Source: Sideroxydans sp. (GTDB lineage: Bacteria; Pseudomonadota; Gammaproteobacteria; Burkholderiales; Gallionellaceae). From it: 64,000 nt of DNA. Under the pieces are notes generated by a model that saw only the letters and a list, made by a program, of their open reading frames with translations, was not told the DNA's origin and did not search any database. The position numbers were made by a program, and so were the translations under genes. This document shows, piece by piece, positions 18,815-29,461 of the stretch. Position 1 is the stretch's first letter; each line of letters starts with the position of its first letter. Where the stretch lies: positions 1-64,000 of the forward strand of contig DAIDAJ010000047.1 in NCBI GenBank assembly GCA_027310665.1, read 5' to 3'.

Positions 18815-20911
18815 ATGAATCCATTGCTTGATATTTCCGGTCTGCCGCGCTTTGCGGAGATCAAACCCGAACATGTCACTCCCGCGGTCGACGAGCTACT
18901 GGCGCGCAATCGCGCGTTGATCGCAGAATTGCTGGCGGACGATGCCCAGCCGACTTGGGAGAGTTTCGTACAGCCGTTCGAAGACGCCAACGAGCACCTG
19001 TCGCGCGCGTGGGGGCAGGTCGGGCATCTGAACATGGTGATGAACGGTCCGGAGCTGCGCGAGGTCTACAACGCGAACCTGCCCAAGGTCACGCAGTACT
19101 ACGCCGAGCTGTCGCAGAATCTCGGCCTCTACGAGAAATACAAAGCCATCCGCAACGGGGCCGCTTACGCGGCATTGAACGCGGAGCAGCGGAAAGTCAT
19201 CGAGAACGAATTGCGCGATTTCCGTCTGGGCGGTGCAGAACTGCCGGAAGAGAAGAAGGCCCGCTTCATGGCGATACAGGAAGAACTTTCCGAGTTGACG
19301 TCGAAATTCTCTGACAACCTGCTGGATGCGACCAACGCCTATACCTGCGTGGTCGCAGACGAGAAAGATATCTCGGGCATCCCGGCGGACGAACGCCAGG
19401 TGGCTGCCGAAGCCGCACAAGAGGCCGGAAAGAGCGGTTGGCTGTTCACGCTGAAAGCCCCCTCCTACGGCCCGGTGATGCAGTATGCCGACAACCGCGC
19501 CTTGCGCGAACGTATGTACCGCGCATACACCACGCGCGCCAGCGAGCAATTGTCGGAAGGAAGCAAGCTAGACCACCCGCAAGGGGTAGGCCGTGGTTGT
19601 AAAGCCGATGAATCGGAAACAACCACGCTCTGGGACAACACGCCGCTGATGTCGCAGATATTGAAGCTGCGATTGGAGTTGGCGCAAATGCTCGGGTTCG
19701 ACAACTACGCGGAGTTCTCGCTGGCAAGCAAGATGGCCGATACGCCGGCTCAGGTGGCGGAGTTCCTGCTCGAACTGGCGCAGCGCGCGAAGCCGTTTGC
19801 GGAAAACGACCTGAAAGAATTGCGTGATTTCGCCGCGGCCCGGCTGGGACTGAATGAATTGCAGGCCTGGGACGTCGGTTACGCGAGCGAGAAGCTGCGC
19901 CAGCAGCGCTACGCGTTTTCCGAGCAGGAAGTGAAACAGTACTTTCCCGAGGACGCCGTGCTGACAGGGTTGTTCGGCCTGGTAGAGACCCTGTTTGGGC
20001 TCGACATCAAACCTTCCACGGCACCGACATGGCACGAGACTGTGCGATTCTTCGACATCCGCGATAATGACGGCAGCCTGATCGGACAGTTCTATCTCGA
20101 CCTGTATGCGCGCGCCAGCAAACGCGGCGGCGCATGGATGGACGATGCCATCACAAGGCGGCGCACTGCCAAAGGCATCCAGACTCCGGTGGCCTATCTG
20201 AACTGCAATTTTGCATCACCGCTCGGCGGCAAGCCTGCGCTGTTCACCCATGACGAAGTCATCACCCTGTTCCATGAGTTCGGTCACGGCCTGCACCACC
20301 TGCTGACACAGGTCGAAGAGCTGGGCGTCTCCGGCATCAACGGCGTGGAATGGGATGCGGTCGAACTGCCCAGCCAGTTCATGGAGAACTTCTGCTGGGA
20401 GTGGGATGTGCTGCAAGGCATGACCCGGCACGGCGAAACAGGGGAGAAATTGCCGAGAGCCCTGTTCGACAAGATGATCGCGGCCAAGAATTTCCAGAGC
20501 GGATTGCAGATGCTGCGCCAGATAGAGTTCTCGCTGTTCGACCTGCGCATGCACAGCGATTTTGACGCCAACCGCCAAACCATACAGCAACTGCTGGATG
20601 ACGTACGCAAGGAGGTCGCCGTACTCATACCGCCCGCGTTCAACCGCTTCCAGAACAGCTTTGCACATATATTTTCCGGCGGCTATGCGGCGGGCTACTA
20701 CAGTTACAAGTGGGCGGAAGTGTTGTCGGCAGATGCGTACAGCCTGTTTGAAGAGAACGGGGTACTGGATGCGGCTACAGGCAGCCATTTCCGCGAGCAG
20801 ATACTGGCGGTGGGCGGCAGCCGCGATGCGATGGACTCGTTCATCGCGTTCCGCGGGCGCGGACCCAGGATCGATGCACTGTTGCGGCATAATGGCCTCG
20901 TAAGCGCCTGA
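18815..20911 (+). CDS. prlC: Oligopeptidase A with an in-frame palindromic insert
   Basis: A 698-residue M3-family zinc metallopeptidase. The active-site motif LFHEFGHGLHHLLTQ (HEXXH) is near residue 488. The protein degrades oligopeptides, including cleaved signal peptides, in the cytoplasm. The ATG at 18815 (MNPLLDISGLPRF) fits the family; a GTG or other start 9 codons upstream would overlap pyrC'. Between SEGSK and WDNTPLM about 20 residues (residues 252-272) are extra compared with the usual family sequence. They are encoded by the palindromic element at 19569-19630. The catalytic domain is intact, so the enzyme may still work. Confidence 0.93.
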   Translation: MNPLLDISGLPRFAEIKPEHVTPAVDELLARNRALIAELLADDAQPTWESFVQPFEDANEHLSRAWGQVGHLNMVMNGPELREVYNANLPKVTQYYAELSQNLGLYEKYKAIRNGAAYAALNAEQRKVIENELRDFRLGGAELPEEKKARFMAIQEELSELTSKFSDNLLDATNAYTCVVADEKDISGIPADERQVAAEAAQEAGKSGWLFTLKAPSYGPVMQYADNRALRERMYRAYTTRASEQLSEGSKLDHPQGVGRGCKADESETTTLWDNTPLMSQILKLRLELAQMLGFDNYAEFSLASKMADTPAQVAEFLLELAQRAKPFAENDLKELRDFAAARLGLNELQAWDVGYASEKLRQQRYAFSEQEVKQYFPEDAVLTGLFGLVETLFGLDIKPSTAPTWHETVRFFDIRDNDGSLIGQFYLDLYARASKRGGAWMDDAITRRRTAKGIQTPVAYLNCNFASPLGGKPALFTHDEVITLFHEFGHGLHHLLTQVEELGVSGINGVEWDAVELPSQFMENFCWEWDVLQGMTRHGETGEKLPRALFDKMIAAKNFQSGLQMLRQIEFSLFDLRMHSDFDANRQTIQQLLDDVRKEVAVLIPPAFNRFQNSFAHIFSGGYAAGYYSYKWAEVLSADAYSLFEENGVLDAATGSHFREQILAVGGSRDAMDSFIAFRGRGPRIDALLRHNGLVSA
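19569..19630. repeat. Palindromic element inserted in frame in prlC
   Basis: About 60 bp within prlC. It starts with the 15-mer CACCCGCAAGGGGTA (19574-19588). A nested hairpin follows: outer arms CGTGGTTGT (19592-19600) and ACAACCACG (19619-19627), inner arms CCGAT (19605-19609) and ATCGG (19612-19616). The reading frame stays open through the whole element, adding about 20 residues. The 15-mer is shared with ruvX at 16087. Confidence 0.7.
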
Positions 20912-20926
20912 GCCAAGGAGGATGTG

Positions 20927-21436
20927 ATGAGAAGCGCATTTCTACTGATCTGTCTTGCGATGTTGACGAACGCCCAGGCGGCCGAGCTTTACCGCTCGAT
21001 CGACAAGGACGGGAAAGTGCATTACAGCGACAGCCCGCTGATCGGTTCGGAGGACGTGGCGAAGCTGAATCTCGGCAATGAGCCGGTGCCGGACGAGAAC
21101 CTGCCTTATGAGACGAGGGTCGCCATGCAGAACTTTCCGGTCACGCTCTACTCCTTTCCCGACTGCGGCTCAGTTTGCGCCGACGCGCGCGATCTGCTGA
21201 ACAAGCGCGGCATCCCGTTTACGGAGAAGAGCCTGGTGAAGAAGGAAGACATCGACGCATTCCATGCGGCGTCCGGCAACAGCCTGTTGCCTTCCGCGAC
21301 CGTAGGCAAGACCTGGCTTAAGGGCTTCCTGGCGGAACAATGGAACAGTGAACTGGATATTGCAGGCTATCCCAAGAGCTTGCCTTCGATCTATCGCCTT
21401 CGTCCTGCCGCATCGGCAGTTCAACCTGCACAATGA
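20927..21436 (+). CDS. Secreted DUF4124 protein with glutaredoxin-like domain
   Basis: A 169-residue protein. Residues 1-19 form a signal peptide ([14 protein letters not shown], cleavage before AELYR). A DUF4124 segment follows ([18 protein letters not shown]), then a glutaredoxin-like domain with a Cys-X4-Cys-type pair in [17 protein letters not shown]. It is probably periplasmic. The ribosome site AAGGAGG lies 5 nt before the ATG at 20927, which I prefer over the GTG three bases earlier. xthA overlaps its 3' end (ATGA). Function is unknown, but a thiol-redox role is plausible. Confidence 0.8.
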   Translation: MRSAFLLICLAMLTNAQAAELYRSIDKDGKVHYSDSPLIGSEDVAKLNLGNEPVPDENLPYETRVAMQNFPVTLYSFPDCGSVCADARDLLNKRGIPFTEKSLVKKEDIDAFHAASGNSLLPSATVGKTWLKGFLAEQWNSELDIAGYPKSLPSIYRLRPAASAVQPAQ

Positions 21437-22191
21437 AACTGGCCACCTGGAACGTCAACTCGCTCAAAGTGCGTTTGCCGCATCTGCTGGAATGGCTGGC
21501 GGCGAATCCGGTGGACGTGGTGTGCTTGCAGGAGACCAAGCAGCAGGATGCGGATTTCCCGCAAGCCGAGTTACAGGCGGCGGGCTATCGCAGTGTCTTC
21601 AGCGGACAGAAGACCTATAACGGCGTGGCGATCCTGAGCCGCGAACCGGCCAGCGACGTGCAGTATGGCATTCCCGGTTTCGAGGATGAGCAGAAACGCG
21701 TCATCGCAGCGACCGTCGATGGTATCCGCGTGGTGTGCGTGTATATCCCAAACGGTCAGGAGGTGGGTTCCGACAAGTACCAATACAAGCTCAAGTGGCT
21801 GGGTGCGCTGACGGCCTGGTTGAAGGACGAGCTGGCGAGGTACCCGAAGCTCGCCTTGCTGGGCGACTACAATATCGCGCCGGAAGACCGCGATGTGTAC
21901 GATCCGGTCGCCTGGCAGGGCAACGTGCTGGTCAGCGAACCGGAACGTGCGGCATTCCAGGGCATGCTGCAATTGGGCTTGGTCGATACTTTCCGGCTGT
22001 TCGAGCAGGAAGATAAAAGCTACTCATGGTGGGATTACCGCATGATGGCGTTCCGGCGCAACATGGGGCTGCGCATCGACCATATCCTTGTCAGTCCCGG
22101 CCTGCAGTGCAAGTCATGTCATATCGACAAGGCGCCGCGAAAACTGGAGCGCCCGTCCGACCACACCCTAGTCGTCGCGGAAGTCGCGTGA
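21433..22191 (+). CDS. xthA: Exodeoxyribonuclease III
   Basis: A 252-residue member of the exonuclease-endonuclease-phosphatase family. It has the ExoIII-type motifs [28 protein letters not shown] (metal-binding Glu), [16 protein letters not shown] and the C-terminal [10 protein letters not shown] (catalytic Asp-His). It repairs abasic sites and removes 3' blocks from DNA. Length matches the family. Start and stop codons overlap both neighbours by 4 bp, indicating one transcript with the DUF4124 gene and the phosphoesterase. Confidence 0.95.
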   Translation: MKLATWNVNSLKVRLPHLLEWLAANPVDVVCLQETKQQDADFPQAELQAAGYRSVFSGQKTYNGVAILSREPASDVQYGIPGFEDEQKRVIAATVDGIRVVCVYIPNGQEVGSDKYQYKLKWLGALTAWLKDELARYPKLALLGDYNIAPEDRDVYDPVAWQGNVLVSEPERAAFQGMLQLGLVDTFRLFEQEDKSYSWWDYRMMAFRRNMGLRIDHILVSPGLQCKSCHIDKAPRKLERPSDHTLVVAEVA

Positions 22192-22994
22192 AGCATTACT
22201 GGCTGTTGTCGCTGCTGCTGTTTGCGCAGCCCGTGATCGCCGGCGAACTGCCGCGCCCGGATCACATCGTCATCGTGATCGAAGAAAACAAATCGTTTAC
22301 CCAGATCATCGGCAACCATGCGGCGCCCTATATCAACACGCTGGCCCAGCGCGGCTTGCTGTTCACGCAGTCCTACGGCGTGGCGCACCCGAGTCAGCCC
22401 AATTACCTTGCATTGTTCACGGGAACGACCCGGGCCATCACCAGCGACGTCTGTCCGCTTGAGCTGGGCGGCGATAATCTGGCCGCCGCGTTGCAGGCGA
22501 AGGGATACAGCTTTGCCAGTTATGCGGAGTCGATGCCGGAAGCCGGTTACGAAGGTTGCATGTACGGTGCGTACATGCGCAAACACAATCCGCTGGCCAA
22601 CTGGAAGGAACTGAAGCAGTTGAATCAGCCGTACAGCGCGTTTCCGCAGCATTTCGAGAACCTCGCCACGGTTGCGCTGGTGATACCGGACCAGCGCAAC
22701 GACATGCACGACGGCAGCATCGCGCAGGGCGACGACTGGCTGAAACGGCATATCGAGCCTTATCTGCAATGGGCAATGGCGCACAACAGCCTGCTGATCC
22801 TGACTTGGGATGAAGACGACGGCACTGCGAACAACCATATCGTAACCATCATGATCGGTCCCATGGCCAAGCGCGGCAGCAGCGCCCAGCGCATCAACCA
22901 TTACAACGTCCTGCGCACGCTCTCAGAGATGTACGGGTTGCCCAGCCTGAATGAAAGCGCCCACGTCCAACCTATCATCGGAGTGTGGCAATAA
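22188..22994 (+). CDS. Secreted phosphoesterase (PF04185-type acid phosphatase)
   Basis: A 268-residue protein that I start at the GTG overlapping the xthA stop codon. An N-terminal signal peptide ([13 protein letters not shown], cleavage before GELPR) leads into the phosphoesterase family motifs [25 protein letters not shown] and [14 protein letters not shown]. Family members include phospholipase C and acid phosphatases of the AcpA type; the alkaline-phosphatase-like core is present. It is probably exported to the periplasm or outside. The substrate cannot be read from the sequence. Confidence 0.85.
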   Translation: MKHYWLLSLLLFAQPVIAGELPRPDHIVIVIEENKSFTQIIGNHAAPYINTLAQRGLLFTQSYGVAHPSQPNYLALFTGTTRAITSDVCPLELGGDNLAAALQAKGYSFASYAESMPEAGYEGCMYGAYMRKHNPLANWKELKQLNQPYSAFPQHFENLATVALVIPDQRNDMHDGSIAQGDDWLKRHIEPYLQWAMAHNSLLILTWDEDDGTANNHIVTIMIGPMAKRGSSAQRINHYNVLRTLSEMYGLPSLNESAHVQPIIGVWQ

Positions 22995-23010
22995 CCGCTG
23001 AGCCGCTGTT

Positions 23011-24407
<1,397 letters not shown>

Positions 24408-24411
<4 letters not shown>

Positions 24412-25469
24412 GTTTGTTTCCCTAAATGTGTGAGCGGCAGTATCACTGTGAAACAGGTACGTCCGGGTTCGCTTTCAAATTCAATGCTGCCCTGATGCTG
24501 GCTGACGAAATCCTGGGCCAGTGTAAGCCCAAGTCCGTGGCCGTCGGCGCGGCCGGAGACCAGCGGGTAGAATATCTTGTCCCGCAAATGGGTGGGGATG
24601 CCGGGGCCGTTGTCGATGATCTGCACCATCACTGCGAGGCGATGCAGTTTCTTCATCAGGGTGACCTGGCGGGTGATGCGCGTGCGCAACAGGATTTGCC
24701 CTTTTCCGTGCATGGCCTGTGCCGCGTTGCGCACGATGTTGAGCACGACCTGGATGAGCTGCTCCTTGTCACCGTGCAGCTCCGGCAGGCTCAGGTCGTA
24801 GTCGCGCTGGATCAGCAGCCCCTCAGGCAGTTCGGCCAGCACCACACTGCGTACGCGTTCCAGCACTTCGTGGATATTGAGCGCACTGAAATGGGGCGCG
24901 TGTTGCGGAGTAAGCAACTTTTCCATCAGGGACCGCAAACGATCGGCTTCCTGAATGACCACCTGGGTGTATTCGCGCAAGGCCGGCTTTTCCAGTTCCT
25001 GCTCCAGCAACTGCGCCGCGCCGCGTATGCCCCCCAGCGGGTTCTTGATCTCGTGCGCCAGATTGCGCAACAACAGGCGGTTGGCCTGGGTCTGGTCCAG
25101 CATCTGCTCTTCGCGCGCCAATTTCAGGGGGCGGTCGATGGTGTGGAATTCCAGCAACAATGCGTAAGGACTCAACTGCAGCGGAGTGGCGGTGCAGCTC
25201 AGGTGCAGCTTGTTCCCGGTCGCGTGTGTGCCGAGCGTCAGTTCATGCTCGATGTGGCTGGCATGGCTGGCAAGCGCGTACTGGATGGTTCCGAACAGTT
25301 GCTCGGTGGAGCTAAACGCATATTGCAGCGGATGACCGATCAGGTTGGTGTTGCTCAGTCCGAACAGGTGCTCGGCTGCAGGGTTGATATAGGCGATGCG
25401 CGATTCGTCATCCAGCAGGATGATTGCAGTGGAGAGATGTTCCAGCGAGGGAAGATTAGCGGTTGACAT
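24408..25469 (-). CDS. ntrB: Nitrogen regulation sensor kinase NtrB
   Basis: A 353-residue soluble histidine kinase. An N-terminal PAS domain (IAYINPAAEHLFGLSN) precedes the phospho-acceptor helix NLAHEIKNPLGGIRG. The HATPase domain contains NIVRNAAQAM (N box), IDNGPGIP and GLGLTLAQDFV. NtrB is controlled by PII protein in response to glutamine and phosphorylates NtrC. It has no membrane segment, as expected. The order glnA - DUF4124 gene - ntrB - ntrC on one strand is the common nitrogen-control arrangement with one extra gene. Confidence 0.95.
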
Positions 25470-25506
25470 GACTGTCTACAAAGCAGAAAACATGCCATGC
25501 AGTTTG

Positions 25507-25983
25507 CTAATTGAGGTGGGAAAGCTCGGTTTTAAGCGCTTCGATATTCTTCTCGTGCGAACTCACATCTTCCTGCAAGTTGTCCACTTTCTCTCTAAGT
25601 TTTGCAGGATCGGGCTGCGGTTGCCCGTTGGCGTCCTTGAGCATTTCCGGAAAACTCTGGTTATCTTTCAGTTTGGCGCGGGCATCGTCGAGCGCCTTCT
25701 GTTCGGTTGCCAATTCGTCTTCCAGGATCTTGCGGCGGGTATTGTCGCGACGATTCTGGGTTTCTGAATTCACGCGGAAATCCGACGCAGCATCGCTGTT
25801 GCGCGGTTTCGCAGGCGGAGCCATGGTTGGCAGCGGTTCGAGATGGAGTTTCTTCGCCCCTTTGATGGGAACGCTGGAATAAGTGACATGACCATCTTCA
25901 TCCACGCGCTTGTATATATCCGCATGGGCGCCGGCAGCAAATGTCGCCAAGCAACATAAAACGGACAGATGACGTAGTTTCAT
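25507..25983 (-). CDS. Secreted DUF4124 protein with coiled coil
   Basis: A 158-residue protein. A signal peptide (residues 1-21, LSVLCCLATFAAGAHA) is followed by the DUF4124 motif DIYKRVDEDGHVTYSSVP, then a charged helical region (residues 75-158) rich in Glu, Lys and Asp with heptad spacing, likely a coiled coil. It is probably periplasmic. It lies between glnA and ntrB on the same strand. No function is known for the domain; a second DUF4124 protein is at 20927. Confidence 0.8.
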   Translation of the reverse strand: MKLRHLSVLCCLATFAAGAHADIYKRVDEDGHVTYSSVPIKGAKKLHLEPLPTMAPPAKPRNSDAASDFRVNSETQNRRDNTRRKILEDELATEQKALDDARAKLKDNQSFPEMLKDANGQPQPDPAKLREKVDNLQEDVSSHEKNIEALKTELSHLN

Positions 25984-26048
25984 GGCTGTACCCGGGTTTC
26001 AATGAGGAGAGTATAGGTTAACGGGGAAGCGCTGAGAAGACCGCCCCA

Positions 26049-26083
26049 AAAAGAGACGGAGCCATGAAGGCTCCGTCTCTTTT
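26049..26083. terminator. Rho-independent terminator downstream of glnA
   Basis: A 15-bp perfect stem: AAAAGAGACGGAGCC (26049-26063) pairs with GGCTCCGTCTCTTTT (26069-26083) around a 5-nt loop. Read on the minus strand it ends in a run of five T. It lies 16 bp after the glnA stop and would separate glnA from the DUF4124-ntrBC genes, at least partly. Confidence 0.85.
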
Positions 26084-26099
26084 ACTCTATCCTGAAAAC

Positions 26100-27515
26100 T
26101 TACAGGCTGTAGTACATGTCGTACTCGATTGGGTGGGTCGTCATGCGGAAGCGGGTGACTTCTTCCATCTTCAAATCGATATAGGCATCGATGAAGTCAT
26201 TGGAGAACACGCCGCCACGAGTCAAGAACTCGCGATCCTTGTCCAGATATTCCAGCGCCTGCTCCAGGCTGGAACACACGGTTGGGATCTTCGCATCTTC
26301 TTCCGGCGGCAAGTCGTACAGGTTCTTGTCTGCAGGATCTCCGGGGTGGATCTTGTTCTGAACGCCGTCCAGACCGGCCATCATCAGTGCGGTGAAAGCC
26401 AGGTACGGGTTAGCGGTCGGATCCGGGAAGCGGGTCTCGATACGGCGAGCCTTGTCGCTCTGTACGTAAGGGATACGGATCGAAGCGGAGCGGTTACGGG
26501 CTGAGTAGGCCAACTTCACCGGGGCTTCAAAGCCGGGAACCAGACGCTTGTAGGAATTGGTGCCGGGATTGGTGATGGCGTTCAGCGCGCGAGCGTGCTT
26601 GATGATGCCGCCGATGTAGTACAGCGCGAACTCGGACAGGCCCGCATAACCGTTGCCAGCGAACAGGTTCTTGCCGTCCTTCCAGATGGACTGGTGCACG
26701 TGCATGCCGGAACCGTTGTCGCCAACGATGGGCTTGGGCATGAAGGTGGCAGTCTTGCCGTACTGGTGCGCAACGTTATGCACAACGTACTTCAGGATCT
26801 GGGTCCAGTCGGCGCGTTTCACCAATGTGGCGAACTTGGTGCCGATCTCGCACTGGCCGGCAGTGGCAACTTCGTGGTGATGCACTTCGACCGGCACGCC
26901 CGCTTCTTCCAGCGCGATAACCATGGCGGCGCGGATATCGTTCAGGCTGTCCACCGGAGGAACGGGGAAATAGCCGCCCTTCACTGTTGGGCGATGGCCG
27001 GTGTTACCGCCTTCGAATTTTTCTGCGGACGACCAGGCTGCTTCTTCGGAATTCACCTTGCAGAAGGAACCGGACATGTTCACTTCCCAGTTCACGGAGT
27101 CGAAGATGAAGAATTCGGGTTCCGGACCGAAATAGGCGGTGTCGCCCAGACCGGAAGACTTCAGGTAGGCTTCGGCGCGCTTGGCGATGGAGCGCGGGTC
27201 GCGGTCATAACCCTTGCCATCGGATGGCTCGATCACGTCGCAGGACAGGATCAGGGTGGGTTCGTCCATGAAGGGGTCGAGGTAAGCGGAATCCGGATCC
27301 GGCATCAACAACATGTCGGAAGCCTGGATGCCTTTCCAGCCAGCGATGGATGAACCGTCGAAAGCATGGCCTTCTTCAAATTTTTCCATACCGAAAGCGC
27401 TGATGGGCACGCCAACGTGCTGTTCCTTGCCGCGGGTGTCTGTGAAACGAAAATCCACGAATTTGATGCCTTGTTCCTTGACTAACTTCAGAACGTCGGC
27501 GGCTGATTTAGACAT
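26100..27515 (-). CDS. glnA: Glutamine synthetase type I
   Basis: A 471-residue GSI-beta enzyme. It contains the N-terminal [17 protein letters not shown], the substrate motif VNPEEAAW-like region (residues about 130-150), [16 protein letters not shown], and the adenylylation loop NLYDLPPEE with its Tyr near residue 400. It makes glutamine from glutamate, ammonia and ATP. Upstream lie a sigma-54 promoter (27593-27608) and an NtrC site (27704-27718), so it should be induced under nitrogen limitation. A strong terminator follows the stop. Confidence 0.97.
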   Translation of the reverse strand: MSKSAADVLKLVKEQGIKFVDFRFTDTRGKEQHVGVPISAFGMEKFEEGHAFDGSSIAGWKGIQASDMLLMPDPDSAYLDPFMDEPTLILSCDVIEPSDGKGYDRDPRSIAKRAEAYLKSSGLGDTAYFGPEPEFFIFDSVNWEVNMSGSFCKVNSEEAAWSSAEKFEGGNTGHRPTVKGGYFPVPPVDSLNDIRAAMVIALEEAGVPVEVHHHEVATAGQCEIGTKFATLVKRADWTQILKYVVHNVAHQYGKTATFMPKPIVGDNGSGMHVHQSIWKDGKNLFAGNGYAGLSEFALYYIGGIIKHARALNAITNPGTNSYKRLVPGFEAPVKLAYSARNRSASIRIPYVQSDKARRIETRFPDPTANPYLAFTALMMAGLDGVQNKIHPGDPADKNLYDLPPEEDAKIPTVCSSLEQALEYLDKDREFLTRGGVFSNDFIDAYIDLKMEEVTRFRMTTHPIEYDMYYSL

Positions 27516-27592
27516 ACTCGAATCTCCCAGGAAAAATTAAGACGATGCTTTAAATAGTGAAACAAAACGGTTGGTACGACGGAACTGGAAGC

Positions 27593-27608
27593 AGCAGAAA
27601 CCGTGCCA
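27593..27608 (-). promoter_or_regulatory. Sigma-54 promoter of glnA
   Basis: On the minus strand the sequence is TGGCACGGTTTCTGCT. The invariant GG and GC are exactly 10 bp apart, as required for a -24/-12 promoter, and only one base of the consensus TTGC(A/T) box differs. It lies about 80 bp upstream of the glnA start codon. Confidence 0.85.
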
Positions 27609-27652
27609 CTAACAAAAACCCCCAAGAAGTGCATTGTGCCATATTTGCTGCA

Positions 27653-27681
27653 TTGATGGGCATCCAACTCGTGCCCATCAA
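27653..27681. repeat. Perfect 10-bp inverted repeat between NtrC site and glnA promoter
   Basis: TTGATGGGCA (27653-27662) and TGCCCATCAA (27672-27681) form a perfect inverted repeat with a 9-bp spacer. No T-run follows on either strand, so it is a poor terminator. It sits between the upstream activator site and the sigma-54 promoter and could be an operator. Confidence 0.55.
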
Positions 27682-27703
27682 TGGGGCGAACCGGGACCAG
27701 GGC

Positions 27704-27718
27704 GCACTAGAATGGTGC
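27704..27718. promoter_or_regulatory. NtrC binding site upstream of glnA
   Basis: GCACTAGAATGGTGC fits the NtrC consensus GCAC-Y-A-N3-T-R-GTGC at every defined position. It lies about 100 bp upstream of the -24/-12 promoter, a usual enhancer distance, and overlaps the stop codon of the CDF transporter gene. Confidence 0.8.
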
Positions 27719-28882
27719 GCCACATTGGTAGAGGTGGATGCTCCGAAAATACGGGTCGTTGGCGGTGATCGAGATACATTTGTTGCGTAACTCGTCCAAG
27801 TGCATCTGCGTGTCGAAAAGAAGTTCGGCCTCGACTTTCCCTCCCAGATAATGCAGCACGATGCGCGTGGAGGGCGGCAGCGCAACACCCAGGCGATTGG
27901 CAAGGTGCGCCAATAGCAGATGGCGTTGCGGCAAATGGGAGTTTGGCCGGGCCTGGGCATCGTCTTCCGAATCGATATGTACCATCACATCCACCACATG
28001 GTGGCGCTTCAGCACCGCGCTGCGCGCCGCTTCGGCGATGTAATGCCCTTCCGAAACGCTGATCTTGGGATCGACGATAATGTGTGCATCGACCAGGGCG
28101 TTGTCGGCCATCTTGCGCGTGCGCAACTCATGCAGCCCGATGACGCCGGGCACCGCCTTTAGCGTATTGCGGATCGCGCGTACTTCCGCTTCGTCCAGTC
28201 CGGTATCGATCAGTTCGGTCAGGGCGTCCTTTGCGAACTGGATACCCATATAAGCGATCATTACGCCGACGACGGCGGCCGCGACCAGATCGAGAAAGGC
28301 GTAACCCAGCAAGTTACCGACGATACCGATAATGACCACAAGCGAAGAAGCGGCGTCGGAACGGGCATGCCAGGCATTCGCCACCAGCATCTGCGAACGT
28401 ACGCGCTGTGCCACCGCGAGCATGTAGCGGAACATGCCTTCCTTGGCTGCGAGCGCGACGATGGCCACCCATAACGTCACGGGATGCACAGCCTGGACCT
28501 GTTCCGGATGCTGCAGGCGCATCCCCGCGGCAATGAGCAAGCCGATGCCGAGGGCGGCAAGGCTGGCACCCAGAATCAGCGAAGCGGCAGTCTCGATGCG
28601 GGCATGTCCATAAGGGTGCTCCGCATCGGCGTGTTTGCTTCCATGCCTGTTGGCGAACAGCACCAGCACATCGGAAAGCAGATCGGCAAGGGAATGCATG
28701 CCATCTGCCATCAGCGATTGCGACTTGCCGAAAAACCCGGCCAGTACCTGAAAAATCGTCAAAGCAAGGTTGACGAAGATACTTACCCAGGTACTTTTGC
28801 GCGCGGCGGCGAACCTTACCGGATGGGCGGGCTCGAACGCAGCAGACTTGTCGTGGGAGTGAGATGGTGTGTGATTTTTCAT
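27707..28882 (-). CDS. Cation diffusion facilitator (CDF) metal exporter
   Basis: A 391-residue inner-membrane protein. The N-terminus is His-rich (HTPSHSHD). About six membrane segments carry the metal-site motifs SLMADGMHSLADLLSD in TM2 and ANAWHARSDAASSLVV in TM5. A cytoplasmic dimerisation domain includes VDAHIIVDP and VDVMVHIDSEDD. Members export Zn, Fe, Mn or Co using the proton gradient; the HxxxD pattern in TM5 does not settle the metal. I take the ATG at 28882; a frame extension upstream overlaps the rhodanese gene's promoter. It has an extra C-terminal region of about 90 residues. Confidence 0.9.
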   Translation of the reverse strand: MKNHTPSHSHDKSAAFEPAHPVRFAAARKSTWVSIFVNLALTIFQVLAGFFGKSQSLMADGMHSLADLLSDVLVLFANRHGSKHADAEHPYGHARIETAASLILGASLAALGIGLLIAAGMRLQHPEQVQAVHPVTLWVAIVALAAKEGMFRYMLAVAQRVRSQMLVANAWHARSDAASSLVVIIGIVGNLLGYAFLDLVAAAVVGVMIAYMGIQFAKDALTELIDTGLDEAEVRAIRNTLKAVPGVIGLHELRTRKMADNALVDAHIIVDPKISVSEGHYIAEAARSAVLKRHHVVDVMVHIDSEDDAQARPNSHLPQRHLLLAHLANRLGVALPPSTRIVLHYLGGKVEAELLFDTQMHLDELRNKCISITANDPYFRSIHLYQCGAPF

Positions 28883-28957
28883 GGTTGTTGGGATAGTATG
28901 CAACCGTGCCGCGCAGGATAGCACCGGCATGTTAAAGGATAAACACAGGTAAACGAA

Positions 28958-29410
28958 ATGGGAAAGATCACCGAAATCCTGAATGTCGCGCAACAACGCG
29001 CGAAAGATCTAAACCTGCCCTACGCAGGCGCATTGACGCCGCAAGAAGCGAATGAGTTGATGCGTACCGCCCCGGGCGCAAAGCTGGTCGATGTGCGCAC
29101 ACGCGCAGAGATCGACTGGGTCGGGCGCGTTCCCGGTGCAGTGGAGATCGAATGGGCTACTTATCCCGGCATGAAGCTGAATCCCAACTTTCTTGCGGCG
29201 CTGGAACAGCAGGTCAGCAAAGAGGCTCTGGTCATGTTCCTGTGCCGTAGCGGACATCGTTCACAGGGTGCGGCCATGGTCGCCACCCAAGCCGGGTACC
29301 GTGACTGCTATAACGTCCTGGAAGGCTTTGAAGGCGACAGAAGTCCCAGCAACCAGCGCAATGTACTGAACGGCTGGCGCGTATCCGGCCTGCCATGGGA
29401 ACAGAGCTGA
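28958..29410 (+). CDS. Rhodanese-like domain protein
   Basis: A 150-residue single rhodanese domain with the active-site Cys in MFLCRSGHRSQGAAM (residue about 94) and the N-terminal KLVDVRTRAEIDWVGRVPGA. The domain transfers sulfane sulfur. It diverges from the CDF gene across 75 bp and is followed by a bidirectional terminator. Close homologues are common in betaproteobacteria; the acceptor is unknown. No signal peptide, so it is cytoplasmic. Confidence 0.88.
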   Translation: MGKITEILNVAQQRAKDLNLPYAGALTPQEANELMRTAPGAKLVDVRTRAEIDWVGRVPGAVEIEWATYPGMKLNPNFLAALEQQVSKEALVMFLCRSGHRSQGAAMVATQAGYRDCYNVLEGFEGDRSPSNQRNVLNGWRVSGLPWEQS

Positions 29411-29435
29411 TCGGGGAACTGGCCGGCAGATCATT

Positions 29436-29461
29436 AAAAAGCCCGCATCGCGGGTTTTTTT
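29436..29461. terminator. Bidirectional terminator between the rhodanese gene and uppP
   Basis: CCCGC (29442-29446) and GCGGG (29450-29454) form a short stem, with five A on the left and seven T on the right. It therefore works for both convergent genes. The T-run reaches into the uppP stop codon. Confidence 0.8.

Noticed and set aside
27550-27960. Minus-strand frame over the glnA promoter region
   Set aside because: It covers the sigma-54 promoter and the end of the CDF gene in another frame. It is explained by regulatory sequence.
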